A stretch of DNA of 64,000 nt, taken from NCBI GenBank assembly GCA_907164885.2, contig OU015490.1:222444554-222508553 (forward strand). Reading direction: 5' to 3'. A program made the translations under genes and the position numbers. The stretch comes from Dolomedes plantarius. Taxonomy: Eukaryota > Arthropoda > Arachnida > Araneae > Dolomedidae. This document shows positions 22,693-33,244 of the stretch, piece after piece; position 1 is the stretch's first letter; each line of letters opens with the position of its first letter. The notes under the pieces are model-generated. The model was not told where the DNA came from. It searched no databases and worked only from the letters and a program-made list of their open reading frames with translations.

Positions 22693-23100
22693 GAATCGGT
22701 CATTTTGAAAAGGAGTCATCTCCATTTTTTAAAATTTTTCATCAGAAGCAAAAAACTATAACTCACATTCCTGCATTAGTTAGACTGAATTTAGTATTTA
22801 TTATGCTTATAAGGCATCAATTTAAAAAGAAACAATTGAATCGGCCATTTTAAAAAGGAGTCATCTCCATTTTTTAAAATTGTTCATCTGAAGCAAAAAA
22901 CTATAACTCACATTCCTGCATTATTAGTTAGACTGAATTTAGTATTTATTATGCTTATAAGGCATCAATGCTAATGCAAAAATATAATTTGTTAACATTT
23001 TTTGAAACTTTGGGGGTGGGGGAGGGAGCCAGAAAAGTTGGAGAAAAGTGGAGATGAGTGTTTGAAATGTGGAGATGACTTCTTTTCAAAATGACCGATT
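22693..23100. mobile_element. 408-bp MITE with an internal tandem duplication
   Basis: Both ends carry AATCGGTCATTTTGAAAAG in inverted orientation, followed by AGTCATCTCCA. CAATT flanks both sides (22688-22692, 23101-23105), a 5-bp duplication in the satellite. The left 150 bp, including the terminus, is repeated directly (22690-22820 and 22845-22975), so the element carries two tandem left ends. A G-rich stretch is at about 23010-23030. No coding capacity; superfamily not assigned. Confidence 0.75.
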
Positions 23101-24475
23101 CAATTTAAAGTATAATGAAATTAAACTTCTTTCAAATAATTTTTAGAAAAAAAAGGGATTTTTTTTTCTATGGTGAGTAAAACTTTGAGTATATGTAAAT
23201 GGGAACTTCATTGGGGCATTTTAAAATTTTCACATCCAGGTTATTTTAGTCACACTTGTTACAGAAGAAATTTAATAAACTTTTAAACCTCCACAATACA
23301 CCATAACGATACATTAAATCTTAAAACACACTGCCCTCCAAAAGTTAAGGTACAACATGTTTTTCGAAGTTCACCCTTAAAATAAAGGCGATAACAATAA
23401 AATTCATGGTGTATATGAATGATAGTATCGAGCATTAAGAAAACTTATTCAAAATAAATCTTTGCCACTTGCATTTTAAATAATTGTCACTTGTATAAAA
23501 GAAAGAAAAAATGTGGAAAAATCAAACTTTCTTGACATTGTATGTAATTATTGTGCATGATTGTTTATTTTCAATTTTTGTTGACAATTTCGTTGACAGT
23601 ACACTTGAGAGTCTACCAGTATCTTGGAGAAGTCGTTTACCCGATTCATTAAGGTGGAGGGCGATCGGATGGATGGAAATAGGACTGCCACAAACTGATG
23701 CTGCAGACGTCTCAATGTCTCGAAGTGTGGTTCAACGACTGTGGAATCAGTTTACATCAGAAGATTCTGTGTCTAGAAGACATGTTCCAGGCCGACCACG
23801 AGTTACAATACCGCTTTCTAGCTCTTTCCGCCAGAAGAAGGAGAAGCATTACTGTGCATCAGCTCGTTTCAGACCAATTTATCGCTTCAGGGATAAGAAT
23901 ATCCTCTACTACGGTGGGAAGACGCCTTCACAGTTGTGGTCTCTATGCAAGACGACCAGTTGTGTGTGCTCCACTTAACCGACGACAGAGAAGTGCCCGT
24001 TTATGTTGGGCAAGAGAACACGTTTCCTGGACCAGACAGCAAAGGACTTCTGCATTCTTCACATATGAGTCCAGGTTCACACTAGAAAGCGATTCAGGGC
24101 GTCTGCTGATCTGGAGGGAACAAGGCACCAGATACAATCAATCCAACATTGCTGAAAGATTGTTACAGAGGTGGTGGAATAATGGTTTGGGCATGAATCT
24201 CTCTCTCGGTGGTCACACTGACCTGCATGTGTTCTATAGTTGAACTCTGACTGGTGTAAGATATCGGGACGAGATCCTTGATCAATATGTCCGCCCACAT
24301 GCCGCTGTTATTGGCAACGAATTCATTCTAATGGTTGATAATGCAAAACCTCACCGAGTGCTTGTAGAGGATTATCTTGAGGATCACGGTTTGGAATGAA
24401 TGGAATAGCCAGCTCGATCTCCAGACCAGAAACCAATAGAGCATGTTTGGGACTACCTTGGCAGACACGTTAATA

Positions 24476-25395
24476 CACTCATGGACAAAAAAATTAGCGC
24501 ACCAAGAAGGAGTCGTCAAAATGAAATGAAATTTTACATACGTAATGACTACTTTGATATAAGTAAATGATAAGAAAATCAAAGAAGAAAAAGGATAATT
24601 TATTTCAGAGAAAAAGGCAAAAGAACGAAGGAGTTAATACTCCGTTGGACCCCCACTAGCGCGAATGCACGATGCGATACGATCGGGCATTGAGTCATAC
24701 AAGTTCTGTATGATTTCTTGAGACATTTCGTTCCATATTTGCTGTAACATTGCCTCTAGTTCGTTCAAACTCGTGGGATGCCCAACTCGTCGTCCCAAAT
24801 GATCCCAGATATGCTCGATTGGAGACAAATCTGGGGATCGGGCAGGCCAAGGAAGGGTAGTAACAGTGCGGAGACAGTCTTGTGACACCCTTGCCGTATG
24901 AGGCCGAGCATTGTCTTGTTGAAAAATGGCTCCTGGAAGCCGTTGCATGAGTGGCAACACATGTGGTTGCAGGATTTCATGAACATACCACTGGGCTGTC
25001 ATGGTGCCACGGAACAATACTAGGGGTGACCGTGTATTGTAGGCAATGGCACCCCATACCATCACACCAGCTGTGGGAGCGATGTGTCGCTGTACAGCAA
25101 AGGCAGGATTGAAGCGTTCACCACGGGCTCTCCACACACGAACACGATTGTCATCACTGCCGAGATTGAATCTGGATTCGTCGCTAAAGACGACCTGGTT
25201 CCATTCCGCAGCTTTGGTTACCTGTTTTATACTCCACAGAGTACGATGTTCAACGCCCTCTACCGGCTATACGTAATGCGCAATCACGCTGCATTTCTAA
25301 TCATTTGCATATCTCCCCGACATGTACCTTCATTGCAAGTTTCGTTACGATCCTGCAATTATTTCTTGGTGCGCTAATTTTTTTGTCCATGAGTG
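24476..25395 (-). mobile_element. Tc1-like DNA transposon, copy C (nested, internally deleted)
   Basis: The ends CACTCATGGACAAAAAAATT at both termini are inverted, and TA flanks both sides (24474-24475, 25396-25397). At 920 bp it lacks the N-terminal part of the transposase gene. It lies inside the transposase gene of copy B, in opposite orientation, and is thus the younger insertion. Confidence 0.9.
24634..25228 (-). pseudogene. Tc1-like transposase catalytic domain, N-terminally deleted
   Basis: The minus frame from about 25228 to the stop at 24636-24634 has no internal stop. It contains all three catalytic positions: Asp in VVFSDESRFNL (25170 region), Asp in FQQDNARPHTA and Glu in RSPDLSPIEHIWD. 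The C-terminus ends SGGPTEY. By my count 32 residues separate the second Asp from the Glu, against 34 in classic Tc1. The DNA-binding domain is absent through internal deletion, so the protein could not act alone, but the catalytic half looks well kept. Confidence 0.85.
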
Positions 25396-26115
25396 TACTT
25401 TGAGGTCTCCTCTAAGGTCGTTACATGAAATGGAACAAGGTTTACTGCGTATCTGGTCTTCGCTTCCCGTTTCGATGTCCGACAACTTAATTGGCAGCAT
25501 GAAAATTCGGTACCAACAATGCATTACAGCTAGGGGTGGACATATTCCCCATTAGAAAAAAACTTTTTTAATGTTTCCATGACATTTTTAGATATAAAAC
25601 TGTGATGTACTGTTTTCTCCAATAATGGAGTTTTCTGCCAAGAGTGCCTTTTTTTTTTGCTGTAACTCATGTAAATTATGTAAATTGTATATATTTCTTT
25701 GTCGCATTTAATAAGAATTATTTTGTGCACATTTCGTCAAAATTTCTTGTTTCTCTATTCATTCATTTTTAAATTGGACTTAAAAAACACGTTGTTCCTT
25801 AACTTTTGGAGGGCAGTGTATTATAAAATTTAAACCTTTTCAGAGTTTTCTAGGATAATTAAGCATCATGTTAAGAGTAATATGAGAGTGTATATTAAAA
25901 TTAAAAATAATATTAAGAAACAATTCAAAGTATAATAAAATTAAGTTACTCTCAAATAATTTTTAGAAATAAGGGGGGGGGGGGGATATGGTAAGTAGAG
26001 CTTTGTAGATATATACTGAATAAGAACTTCACTGGAACATCTTGAAATTTTCCCTTCTAGGAAATTCTAGTCATACTTGTTACAGTAGCAATTTAAGAAA
26101 CATTTTAGACCTCCC

Positions 26116-26826
26116 CAAAGCACCAACTTGTTAAGAGAGCTCAGAATGACAACACAAGCAAGTTATAAAAGAAAACTACTTTATTAAATGCCATAATACA
26201 AGTGTTTGTAACATTCAATGTTTCCACACATGCATGTCAATGTGAAAGCAGTATATATACATTTTGTGTAAGCATATCAGTTACATTAATTCAACAGACA
26301 TGAAGATGTATAAAATATGTTATAAGCAAAATATGTTTTCTGTCACAGTCAAATAAATCCAGGAAGGCGATAATTATACAGTTAATAATACACAAAGCAA
26401 GAATATATTTAAACAAAAGGGTGTTTAAAGGTATTGTGCAGTTATAAAGTAGAGGAGATAAATTTTTTAATTCTTTTTCAGTCATGAATAATATCACAGC
26501 AGCTAACTAAAACACAACATGACATAAAGTAATACCATTACATATTTACACAATTCCTTTAAATTTCTTTAAATGGCAACAAAAATATTAAAAAATATTT
26601 TATTCTTAAGCCTCTGATTTCGTTTATTCAAATAATTATTAAAGGAGAGAGCCTGCTTGAAAAATATATGTTGTTATGTTAATATATTAGTTGAGAACAA
26701 CTCGAGTTATATAATCTCTTACCACAACATCAATTACAAAAATTAAATTCATATCAAACAAAAATTAACTTTATACAAACTTTAGGAATCTAAGAAATGT
26801 TCTACAGACCTAACCTAAACAATATA
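26116..26826. other. No gene seen
   Basis: AT-rich sequence after the satellite ends. Short frames only. No repeat was recognised. Confidence 0.5.
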
Positions 26827-27614
26827 CACCTAATTCTTTTTTTACACGATTTTGAAGTAACACAGTCGAAAAAATATTCTAACCCTGTTTTTACACAATC
26901 AGGTTTTTTTACACAATAAAAAAAATTGTCAATATTTTTCACACGAAAGATTCACTGCCTTAACAGCTAAAGTAATTCTTGAAGGCATTCAAATTTCCAA
27001 TAAATTGGAAACATTTCTTGACGAATGATCGCTATAATGAAATTTCAATCAGATCAGAAATCTTGTATGGCACGCTACAAAGAAATTTAGAAAGAGCTAT
27101 CCAAGACAGGTTCACAACAATCTATTGCCGAATTTATGACTAAAAGTATCCAACCTCAGTCATGAGAAGTTTTGCATGAAAATGTGAAAACATATGAAGC
27201 TATTGTAAGCGATTCACAACACAAAAGGATGCATTTAATTCTGGAAAGCGAATCCCAATAACAAAGCATCTAATCGGGGGTCCTGAATTTGATTTTTTGA
27301 AAATTTAAAATACAGTTTTAATTAATTTGAATTTCAAGAGACTACAATTTTTTTGTTTTTCTAAGATTGTTAAGAATATGATTTTTTTATGTTTAATGCA
27401 CACAATTTGCATGAATATTGAAGTAAATAAATAGTTTTATTTAATTTTTCAGTTATTTATTAATTTTTTTTAAAAATTTATATGTATTTTATAAACAAAA
27501 ATAAGATTTTGAACATATCCATCATTTTACCAGATACCCTGTCTTTTTTTACATATTTTTTTTTTACACGACACAGTCTGGAACGCATCCTCCATGTAAG
27601 AAAAGGATTAGGTG
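26827..27614. mobile_element. Candidate DNA element with imperfect inverted ends
   Basis: CACCTAATTCTTTTTTTACA at 26827 matches the reverse complement of the right end at 27595-27614 with two or three mismatches. An internal ACACGA-TTT motif is also mirrored near both ends (26847 and 27565). No target duplication is clear, and no transposase was recognised in the 788 bp. Confidence 0.45.
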
Positions 27615-28169
27615 CATTCTACTTCTTATCAGCCATCAAATATATGAAAATGCACGTATAAAGAGTAATAAACAGCATACAAATTGCTATTTCAAATATC
27701 TACAACTATTACACTGAATAGGAAGAAGGTTCATTGAGATAATTACTGCTAATACATATTACAATGACAAAATAAAAACAAGATTACTTAAATCTACCAA
27801 AAAGCAGTATTTTGAAGCAATTACAAAGTTTTTGAGAAACAAGAGCTGTTTTATACATGGTGTATTAAAACGAATACAAATTGCAAGTTTAATAGCTCAT
27901 ATCATGTTCAGCAGAATTGAATTTTGAAGGTAATTTTCCTTTCCCTAAACTATCAGTAAATTTGTATAAATATTTATCAATTTAAATTTACATATTTTTG
28001 AACATACTATACAAAAAATAAAACTGAAAGCAATTAAGATAAAATATATAGTATTTTAATGCATAACATAAATAAAATAATCTAAAGAAGTTTTATGCTG
28101 AATCTCAGGCAATATTCTTAGATCTCAATTATTTCTGAGTCAATATATTCAAAAATATCAAAACTCTTA

Positions 28170-28352
28170 AGGCCTGTTCACAATGCATCTGAAGTGTTGT
28201 GTTGAGTTGCAATATTATGTTCGCTCCGAGATTGTTGACAAGATCTGTGATTGGTTTGTCGTATCACATGATCAATGACTTAAGCTCTGTGATTGGTTAA
28301 ATCTTTTAATGCTGATGCTAAGCAATGCTCTGCATTCAGTGTAAACAGGCCA
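28170..28352. mobile_element. PIF/Harbinger-like MITE, 183 bp
   Basis: The ends AGGCCTGTTCACAATG and, inverted, TGGCCTGTTTACACTG are flanked by TTA on both sides (28167-28169, 28353-28355). A 3-bp TTA duplication with GGCCTGTT-type ends is characteristic of PIF/Harbinger MITEs. The element is non-coding. Confidence 0.75.
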
Positions 28353-28459
28353 TTACTCTCCTTTCTGGTACAATTATTTTGTTTGTGATTTAAAGAGCTG
28401 AGAAAATAAGGCATGCTGCAATTTTGTACCTTAACATGAAGAAATTAACTAGAACAGAA

Positions 28460-29112
28460 TCCTACCCATAAATTTTTAATTAATTTATATAAACTTAAAT
28501 GTTCTTGCAATCATTTTTTATGATTCATTAATATTTTTTTTCTTGTGCACTGTGTATTAATAGACAAGATTTAAAAATTATAAATCTATTTCTTTTTTCT
28601 GTTCTTTTCCACCTCTTTCATGTGCATCATATTAGAGAAACTTAAGTTAATCACATTTCAGAATTAACACAAGAAAACAGGAAATAATAATACTGGAAAT
28701 TATGAAAATAAATAAATAAGGAATACAACATATAAAGGACAATAAATAAAAAACTACATATAACAACACCATTGTCTTTTTTATTCCAGGAGTGACCAGT
28801 GTTTACTAGTATGTTACAATAATGTTACAAGTAAACTTTTAGTTAATTTATACAAACTTTAATAGTCTAGCAATTATTTTTTATGCATAATTAATAAATG
28901 ATTTTGCATGGAACTTCGTATTAACAGACAAGTTTATTTTATTAAATCCATTTCTGTTTTCTGTACTTTTATAACTCTTTCATCTACATCATATCAGAGA
29001 AACTTAAGGTCATCAGGACACAAAATTAACACAAAAAACAAGAAGTGATAATACTGGAAATTATGAAAATAAATTAATGAGGAATGCACCATAATAAAGG
29101 ATAATAAATAAG
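28460..29112. repeat. Diverged direct duplication of about 350 bp
   Basis: Bases about 28466-28745 and 28826-29110 align along their length, for example at ATACTGGAAATTATGAAAAT (28690 and 29052), TAGAGAAACTTAAG/CAGAGAAACTTAAG, and TCTTTCATSTRCATCATAT. Divergence is considerable, so the duplication is old. Confidence 0.75.
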
Positions 29113-29542
29113 AAACAAGATATAAGATCACATTTTTTTTTTTATTTTTTTTATTTTTTTTTGGTATTCAAACAGACACAAAATTTCAGTTAAAGTAGTT
29201 CAGATGATACCATAAGTATATTTTGCAATGTCTACAGAGATTTACACAAGCTACAACTTGGCCCAAAGTCTGTGCATTGATCAAGAGAATAGATACAAAA
29301 GTACTGATTCCTTTATATTTTAAAATTAATAAGAATAGTGGCTGAAGAATATGATTATTTAATAAATTTGTGTCCTTAAAAATTCTGTTGTTTTAATAAT
29401 ACATCTTGCTTTTGATTCTGATTAGAAATAAATTATTACTGCTAGTAGCCTGCCTTGGAAACAAAATTTGCCATAACATGTCAATATCAAAAATTATCCG
29501 AACTTTTTCATTACATTTTTGCAAAGAAGACTTGAGACCAAC

Positions 29543-29545
<3 letters not shown>
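29113..29545. other. No gene seen; T-rich tract
   Basis: A T-rich run at about 29132-29162 and AT-rich unique sequence. Nothing coding was recognised. Confidence 0.5.
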
Positions 29546-29586
<41 letters not shown>

Positions 29587-29597
29587 ATATATATATA
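29546..29597. repeat. (TG)n/(TA)n compound microsatellite
   Basis: About 18 TG repeats run directly into TA repeats, ending at a TA used as target by the MITE at 29598. Confidence 0.95.
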
Positions 29598-29766
29598 CAG
29601 TGGAATCTCGATCGATCGTTTTCGAATCCATCGTTTTTCCGTATGTGTCGTTCATTTTATCCAGTCCCAATGATCATATTCTTTGTTATGTTTCCGCATC
29701 TATCATTTTCCTGCATTTATTGTTCATTTCAATCGGTCCCTTGAAAAATGATAGATCGAGATTCCA

Positions 29767-29769
<3 letters not shown>
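29598..29769 (+). mobile_element. CAGTGGAATCT MITE family, copy 1
   Basis: 172 bp with ends CAGTGGAATCTCGATC and its inverted partner, flanked by TA. The family has two more copies in the window (39513-39685 in the same orientation, 40358-40530 inverted). Ends starting CAGT and a TA duplication suggest a pogo/Tigger-type MITE. It inserted into a TA microsatellite. Confidence 0.85.
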
Positions 29770-29821
<52 letters not shown>

Positions 29822-29841
29822 CAGTCGTATATATATATATA
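29770..29841. repeat. (TA)n microsatellite
   Basis: TA repeats with short interruptions, the continuation of the tract at 29583-29597 on the other side of the MITE. Confidence 0.9.
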
Positions 29842-30120
29842 CAACTGTAATTCATTAACATGAAGGAAGAGACCAAAGAGAAAATATATAAGGACACAGT
29901 TTCTTTATCAGAATACCAACTGACAAAAAAAGCCTGTTTCTGTTTTAGAAACATACCTTTTTATCAATCAGGGGTGTCAAGAGCTGATGCAAGATCAAGG
30001 AAAAATTATCTTATCAGACCCCTGTATTACAATCAGCCCAGACTGTAAATATCATGGGCTCAGGGAATTCTTCTCTCATTACATTATCAGACTTCTTATG
30101 AGTTATTATTTTTGATAATA

Positions 30121-30817
30121 CAGTACAACCTCCGAAATCTGGAATCGCTCAGAATACGACAATTCTGGATTTGGGAATTTTCCAAATTTGTGTGCTTTTT
30201 AACACAACAAAAATTTTAGGATAAAAAATAAACACACTTTAGAAAAACATGTAAAATGGTTTAATTATTACATAAACCTAAGTACAGAACATATAATTAC
30301 ATTATAATTTGAACATTTCAGTCAATAATGTCTGTTGCTCTAGTTTCAGCTAATTAGAAATCATTTTTTCTCGAATCCTATATAGTGCCATAATTTCATG
30401 TTCCGAGATAAAATTAAAGTGTTCTAAGCCTAATATTGTTTTATTTAATAATTTTATCAGGTCTTCTGTTCACATTCTTTCATTTTCGGGGCATTCTGAA
30501 TCACTTTCACGATTGCTATCATCATAACCTTTGTTATTTACCACACTATCAATAATTTCAGAATCGCTCAGAGAACCGACGATTGGCACATTTTTGTCGA
30601 TGTCTAAACTGTCTGTATGTCCAATTTATCCAAGTTAATGTTGCCTTTATTTGTCCATTCTACTAATTCTGCTATTTCAGCTTCTTTCCCAGACACTTTT
30701 CTTTAAAATCGCTGCTGTCATTCCTTGAAAGGAAGCACATTTTTTACCGATCATTTTGGTTTACCGATCATTTTTACCGATCATTCTGGATTGATCTGGA
30801 TTTGGGAGGTTGTACTT
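30121..30817 (-). mobile_element. Tigger/pogo-like element, deletion derivative
   Basis: CAGTACAACCTCCGAAATCTGG at the left (first 19 bases CAGTACAACCTCCGAAATC) matches the inverted right end (AGTACAACCTCCCAAATCC). TA flanks both sides (30119-30120, 30818-30819). On the minus strand the interior encodes short acidic stretches (LSDSEIIDSVVN, ESDSECPEN) and VEWTNKGNINLDKLD, like the C-terminal tail of Tigger-type transposases, broken by stops. The catalytic core is absent. Confidence 0.7.
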
Positions 30818-31563
30818 TACAGACAAAAAAAAAACAATGCCATTAGACTTTACCATTTCAACACTTTTATCATTCGATTGAGCTCCAGTTTTATCGTGAT
30901 TCACTATTTTTATTTTCTTGCATAAATTAATGCTGCCTTATACACAAAAAATTATGGAAGTATTTAAAATTTCAATAAAATCACACCTATCTAAGAATCT
31001 AATGCTTATTTCTAAACAGGACAATAGCATTTCAAAATCCTACCAATCAGCAAACAAATATTTATTTCTGACTGCTGTAGAGTCATTAAACAGCAGGAAA
31101 TTACATAGTACAAAAATACAAATTACTATTACTAATATACAAAACAACAGTTTTAAGATATGGATGAAACTTTGCACACATTCTGGTGCTCCTTTCAGCT
31201 TCACGTCTCATAAAAATATCACAATAAAACAGAATTAATCCTGGGAAACACACCAGTGAAATTTCTGACTTACTCCATATTCTGACCATTGAAAAGTGAG
31301 TTACAATTTAAATAAGTTCCCTTTAAATAGCATATTTTTTACTTCACAAGACAGATCAGTTGGCATCACAAATCTTCAATCTCTATGAGTATGTTAAGCT
31401 ATAGGGAATATTCCTCTCTATTTTACTACTGACAGATGAGCAAATACATATTTTGTACTGCTGTTCTTGTTGCTTACGTCCTTGGGGTACAGTAAAGAGA
31501 CCCCTCAATGTGGTGTCCATGGGAAGATAGCAAAATAAACAGAAAAAAACACACAAAGAGATT

Positions 31564-31750
31564 AAGGTTTGGTTTGGTTTGGTTTGGTTTGGAGCACTAT
31601 GGTCAATTTATGCCACACAAGGGCTAATTAGACCGAGGCCTACTGCTTAAAGCCAATTCCGAACGGCTACAAACGTCCATGCCCAGAGTGGGATTCGAAT
31701 TCACGGACTCTGGTTCTGAAAGTGCCCTAGAAATATTTATATACAGACCA
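31564..31750 (-). mobile_element. tRNA-derived SINE, copy 2
   Basis: Same family as 14569-14750. The CCAAA-repeat tail is at 31565-31594 (plus strand GGTTTGGTTTGGTTTGG) and the body GAGCACTATGGTCAA is shared. A B box GAATTCGAATCCCACTC lies at about 31704-31688. The A box is degraded in this copy. Confidence 0.75.
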
Positions 31751-31854
31751 GACACACCAGAGATGGACATCAGGTCTTTTACAACTCGTCTTTCAAGACA
31801 GGGCTCATTCATTGCCGGCAGAAGACTGACTTTTACACCAATATTACACCAAAG

Positions 31855-31930
31855 CCTTATGCAGGATTCAAACCCCCATACCTGGTGTGGCAGGCTGATG
31901 CCTAAACCACTTTGCCACTGGGTGGCATGC
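31855..31930 (-). ncRNA. tRNA-like head upstream of SINE copy 2
   Basis: On the minus strand, GTGGCAAAGTGGTTTAGGC (A-box-like, about 31922-31904) and GGGTTTGAATCCTGC (B-box-like, about 31875-31860) are spaced like a pol III promoter. Together with the SINE at 31564-31750 this may be one dimeric element of about 365 bp, or two adjacent SINEs. Confidence 0.5.
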
Positions 31931-32096
31931 ATATTTTATTTCTGGTAACTGCATATGAAGGTAGAAGTAAAAATAATGAGAGTATAGATTTTAAAATTTT
32001 AAATTTTTGTTAGTTTTTTTTTTATGGAGTTAAATTATTGATGTTTATGATTATAAAATTTAAAAAATCTCTGAAAAACCTGTATACTTCACTTAA

Positions 32097-33240
32097 CCAC
32101 TTAACAGTTTTGCCCAAACACCGCTCGGGGGAGGTGAAAAGGGACTTCCCTGACTTGCCCGTACACCGCTCGGGCAGTGTATTTTCCTACACCAATCCAC
32201 TGATTTGCCCGATTTTTTCACTTTTTTTTTACTTTGCAGTTTTCTAATAGATGTCTCTAGTAGTTCAGGAGAAATTGGATTGTAAAACCAGTTCAAGGAC
32301 AGGTTTTACTGCTTTTCGGTTAGGCGGGAAAATTGAGCGATATTGTTTGCACATATTCAGTGTATTACGCATTGCAATTAGTATTTCTTTCTAATTTTGG
32401 GCTATTTTTGCTAAAATAAAAGAAGAATGGGTGACAGTGAGTGGCTCATAACAGAATATAATTCTGATATTGGATCAGAAAGCGAATCAGAAATTTCTCT
32501 AAATGATACTGGCAGTTGTGAAAGTTCATTATCAGACTTCTCAAAAAATGAGGAAAGTTCAGATGATCTAACTCAGGTTCGGAATGTTTGTGAAATTAAT
32601 ACTAGTAATCCTCCTCCACCACCGCCGCGATTTGTGAATGTAAGTATTTTGAAAATGTAAGTATATTTAAGAAATGCATAATCTTTTCAAAATTTATTTC
32701 CTGTAAAGTGTTTTTTCCAGTTTAGCAACAATTGTCAAAAAAAAGCCAACTTTAAGTAAAAATGCCATATTTTCGCCATAATTAAAAATTATCATAAATT
32801 AATAAATGCAATACTTGTAACAGTTTTGACTGCTGATTTGAATTCATATAATTGATGTGAATACAAAATAGTTTATAAAAAATATGCTTATTTTTGGTCA
32901 CAATATAGCAGAAAAATGAAACTGGTAAGTGGTTAACCTTTTCCTTCTAGCTCCCGTCAAAATTACGGAGTGAGGTTTCGCCTTCTATTTCTCGTGCCCA
33001 TGATATTTCCGGGCTGGAGTGTTTGCACCAAAAAGATTAAAACAATCCATTTCATTTATCCTGAAAAAATTTTATTTCTTATTTTACATACCAGATGGCA
33101 GCACCAGACTATTTATAATGTAATTAGGGATGGGTTTTTTTCAAAATTAGATGTGGCAGATCAAGAAATAAATGGAATCCTCCAGAAAAAATAGGCACTT
33201 TTATTACCGTTTTCTTGAAAATTATGCGATCGTTAAGGGG
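32097..33240 (+). mobile_element. piggyBac-like element, deletion derivative
   Basis: TTAA flanks both ends (32093-32096, 33241-33244), the strict piggyBac target. The ends CCACTTAACAG and, inverted, CCCCTTAACGATCG are related. Subterminal repeats ACACCGCTCGGG (32119 and 32163) sit near the left end. One N-terminal exon-like ORF remains. At 1,144 bp it cannot hold a full transposase. Confidence 0.75.
32427..32660 (+). pseudogene. piggyBac-like transposase N-terminus
   Basis: 77 codons from ATG, strongly acidic and Ser-rich (EYNSDIGSESESEISLNDTG, SDDLTQV) followed by a proline run PPPPPPRF. An acidic leader of this sort is usual at the N-terminus of piggyBac transposases. A donor-like GTAAGT at about 32640 suggests the coding exon ended near there. 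The DDD catalytic domain is not present downstream. Confidence 0.55.
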
Positions 33241-33244
33241 TTAA

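Larger units (their letters stand above)
23604..25555 (+). pseudogene. Tc1-like transposase of the outer element, inactivated and interrupted
   Basis: The recognisable protein begins near RSRLPDSLRWRAIGWMEIG and continues with a helix-turn-helix (SRSVVQRLWNQF) and basic GRPRVT. A frame change follows near 23820, then the frame with HSCGLYARRPVVC. The first catalytic Asp is Tyr (FFTYESRF). After a further stop at 24241-24243 comes LMVDNAKPHR with the second Asp, a TGA near 24397, and SPDQKPIEHVWDYLG with the Glu. Copy C then splits the gene at 24474, and the C-terminus resumes at 25398 (SLHEMEQGLLRIW) to a stop at 25553-25555. It is dead several times over. Confidence 0.85.
23329..25818 (+). 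mobile_element. Tc1-like DNA transposon, copy B (outer), split by copy C
   Basis: The ends CACTGCCCTCCAAAAGTTAA appear at 23329 and, inverted, ending at 25818. The right flank is TA (25819-25820); the left flank CA is probably a mutated TA, since the satellite has TA there. Without the 922 bp of copy C and its duplication, the element is about 1.57 kb. Confidence 0.9.
17250..26115. repeat. Tandem satellite with a period of about 325 bp, interrupted by insertions
   Basis: A repeated unit can be followed by the anchor GGTGAGTAGAGCTTTG or close variants at 17477, 21799, 22108, 22433, 23172 and 25990. Raw spacings vary, but after subtracting the recognised insertions with their target duplications they become about 330, 309, 325, 326 and 326 bp. 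Other shared parts are AACAATTTAAAGTAT and TAGTCACACTTGTTACAG. Units are AT-rich and non-coding. This is an ordinary satellite into which at least five elements have inserted. Confidence 0.9.

Noticed and set aside
29406..29954. Open frames around the TG/TA microsatellite and MITE
   Set aside because: Translations are runs of Cys-Val and Ile-Tyr and then cross MITE termini; no coding signal.
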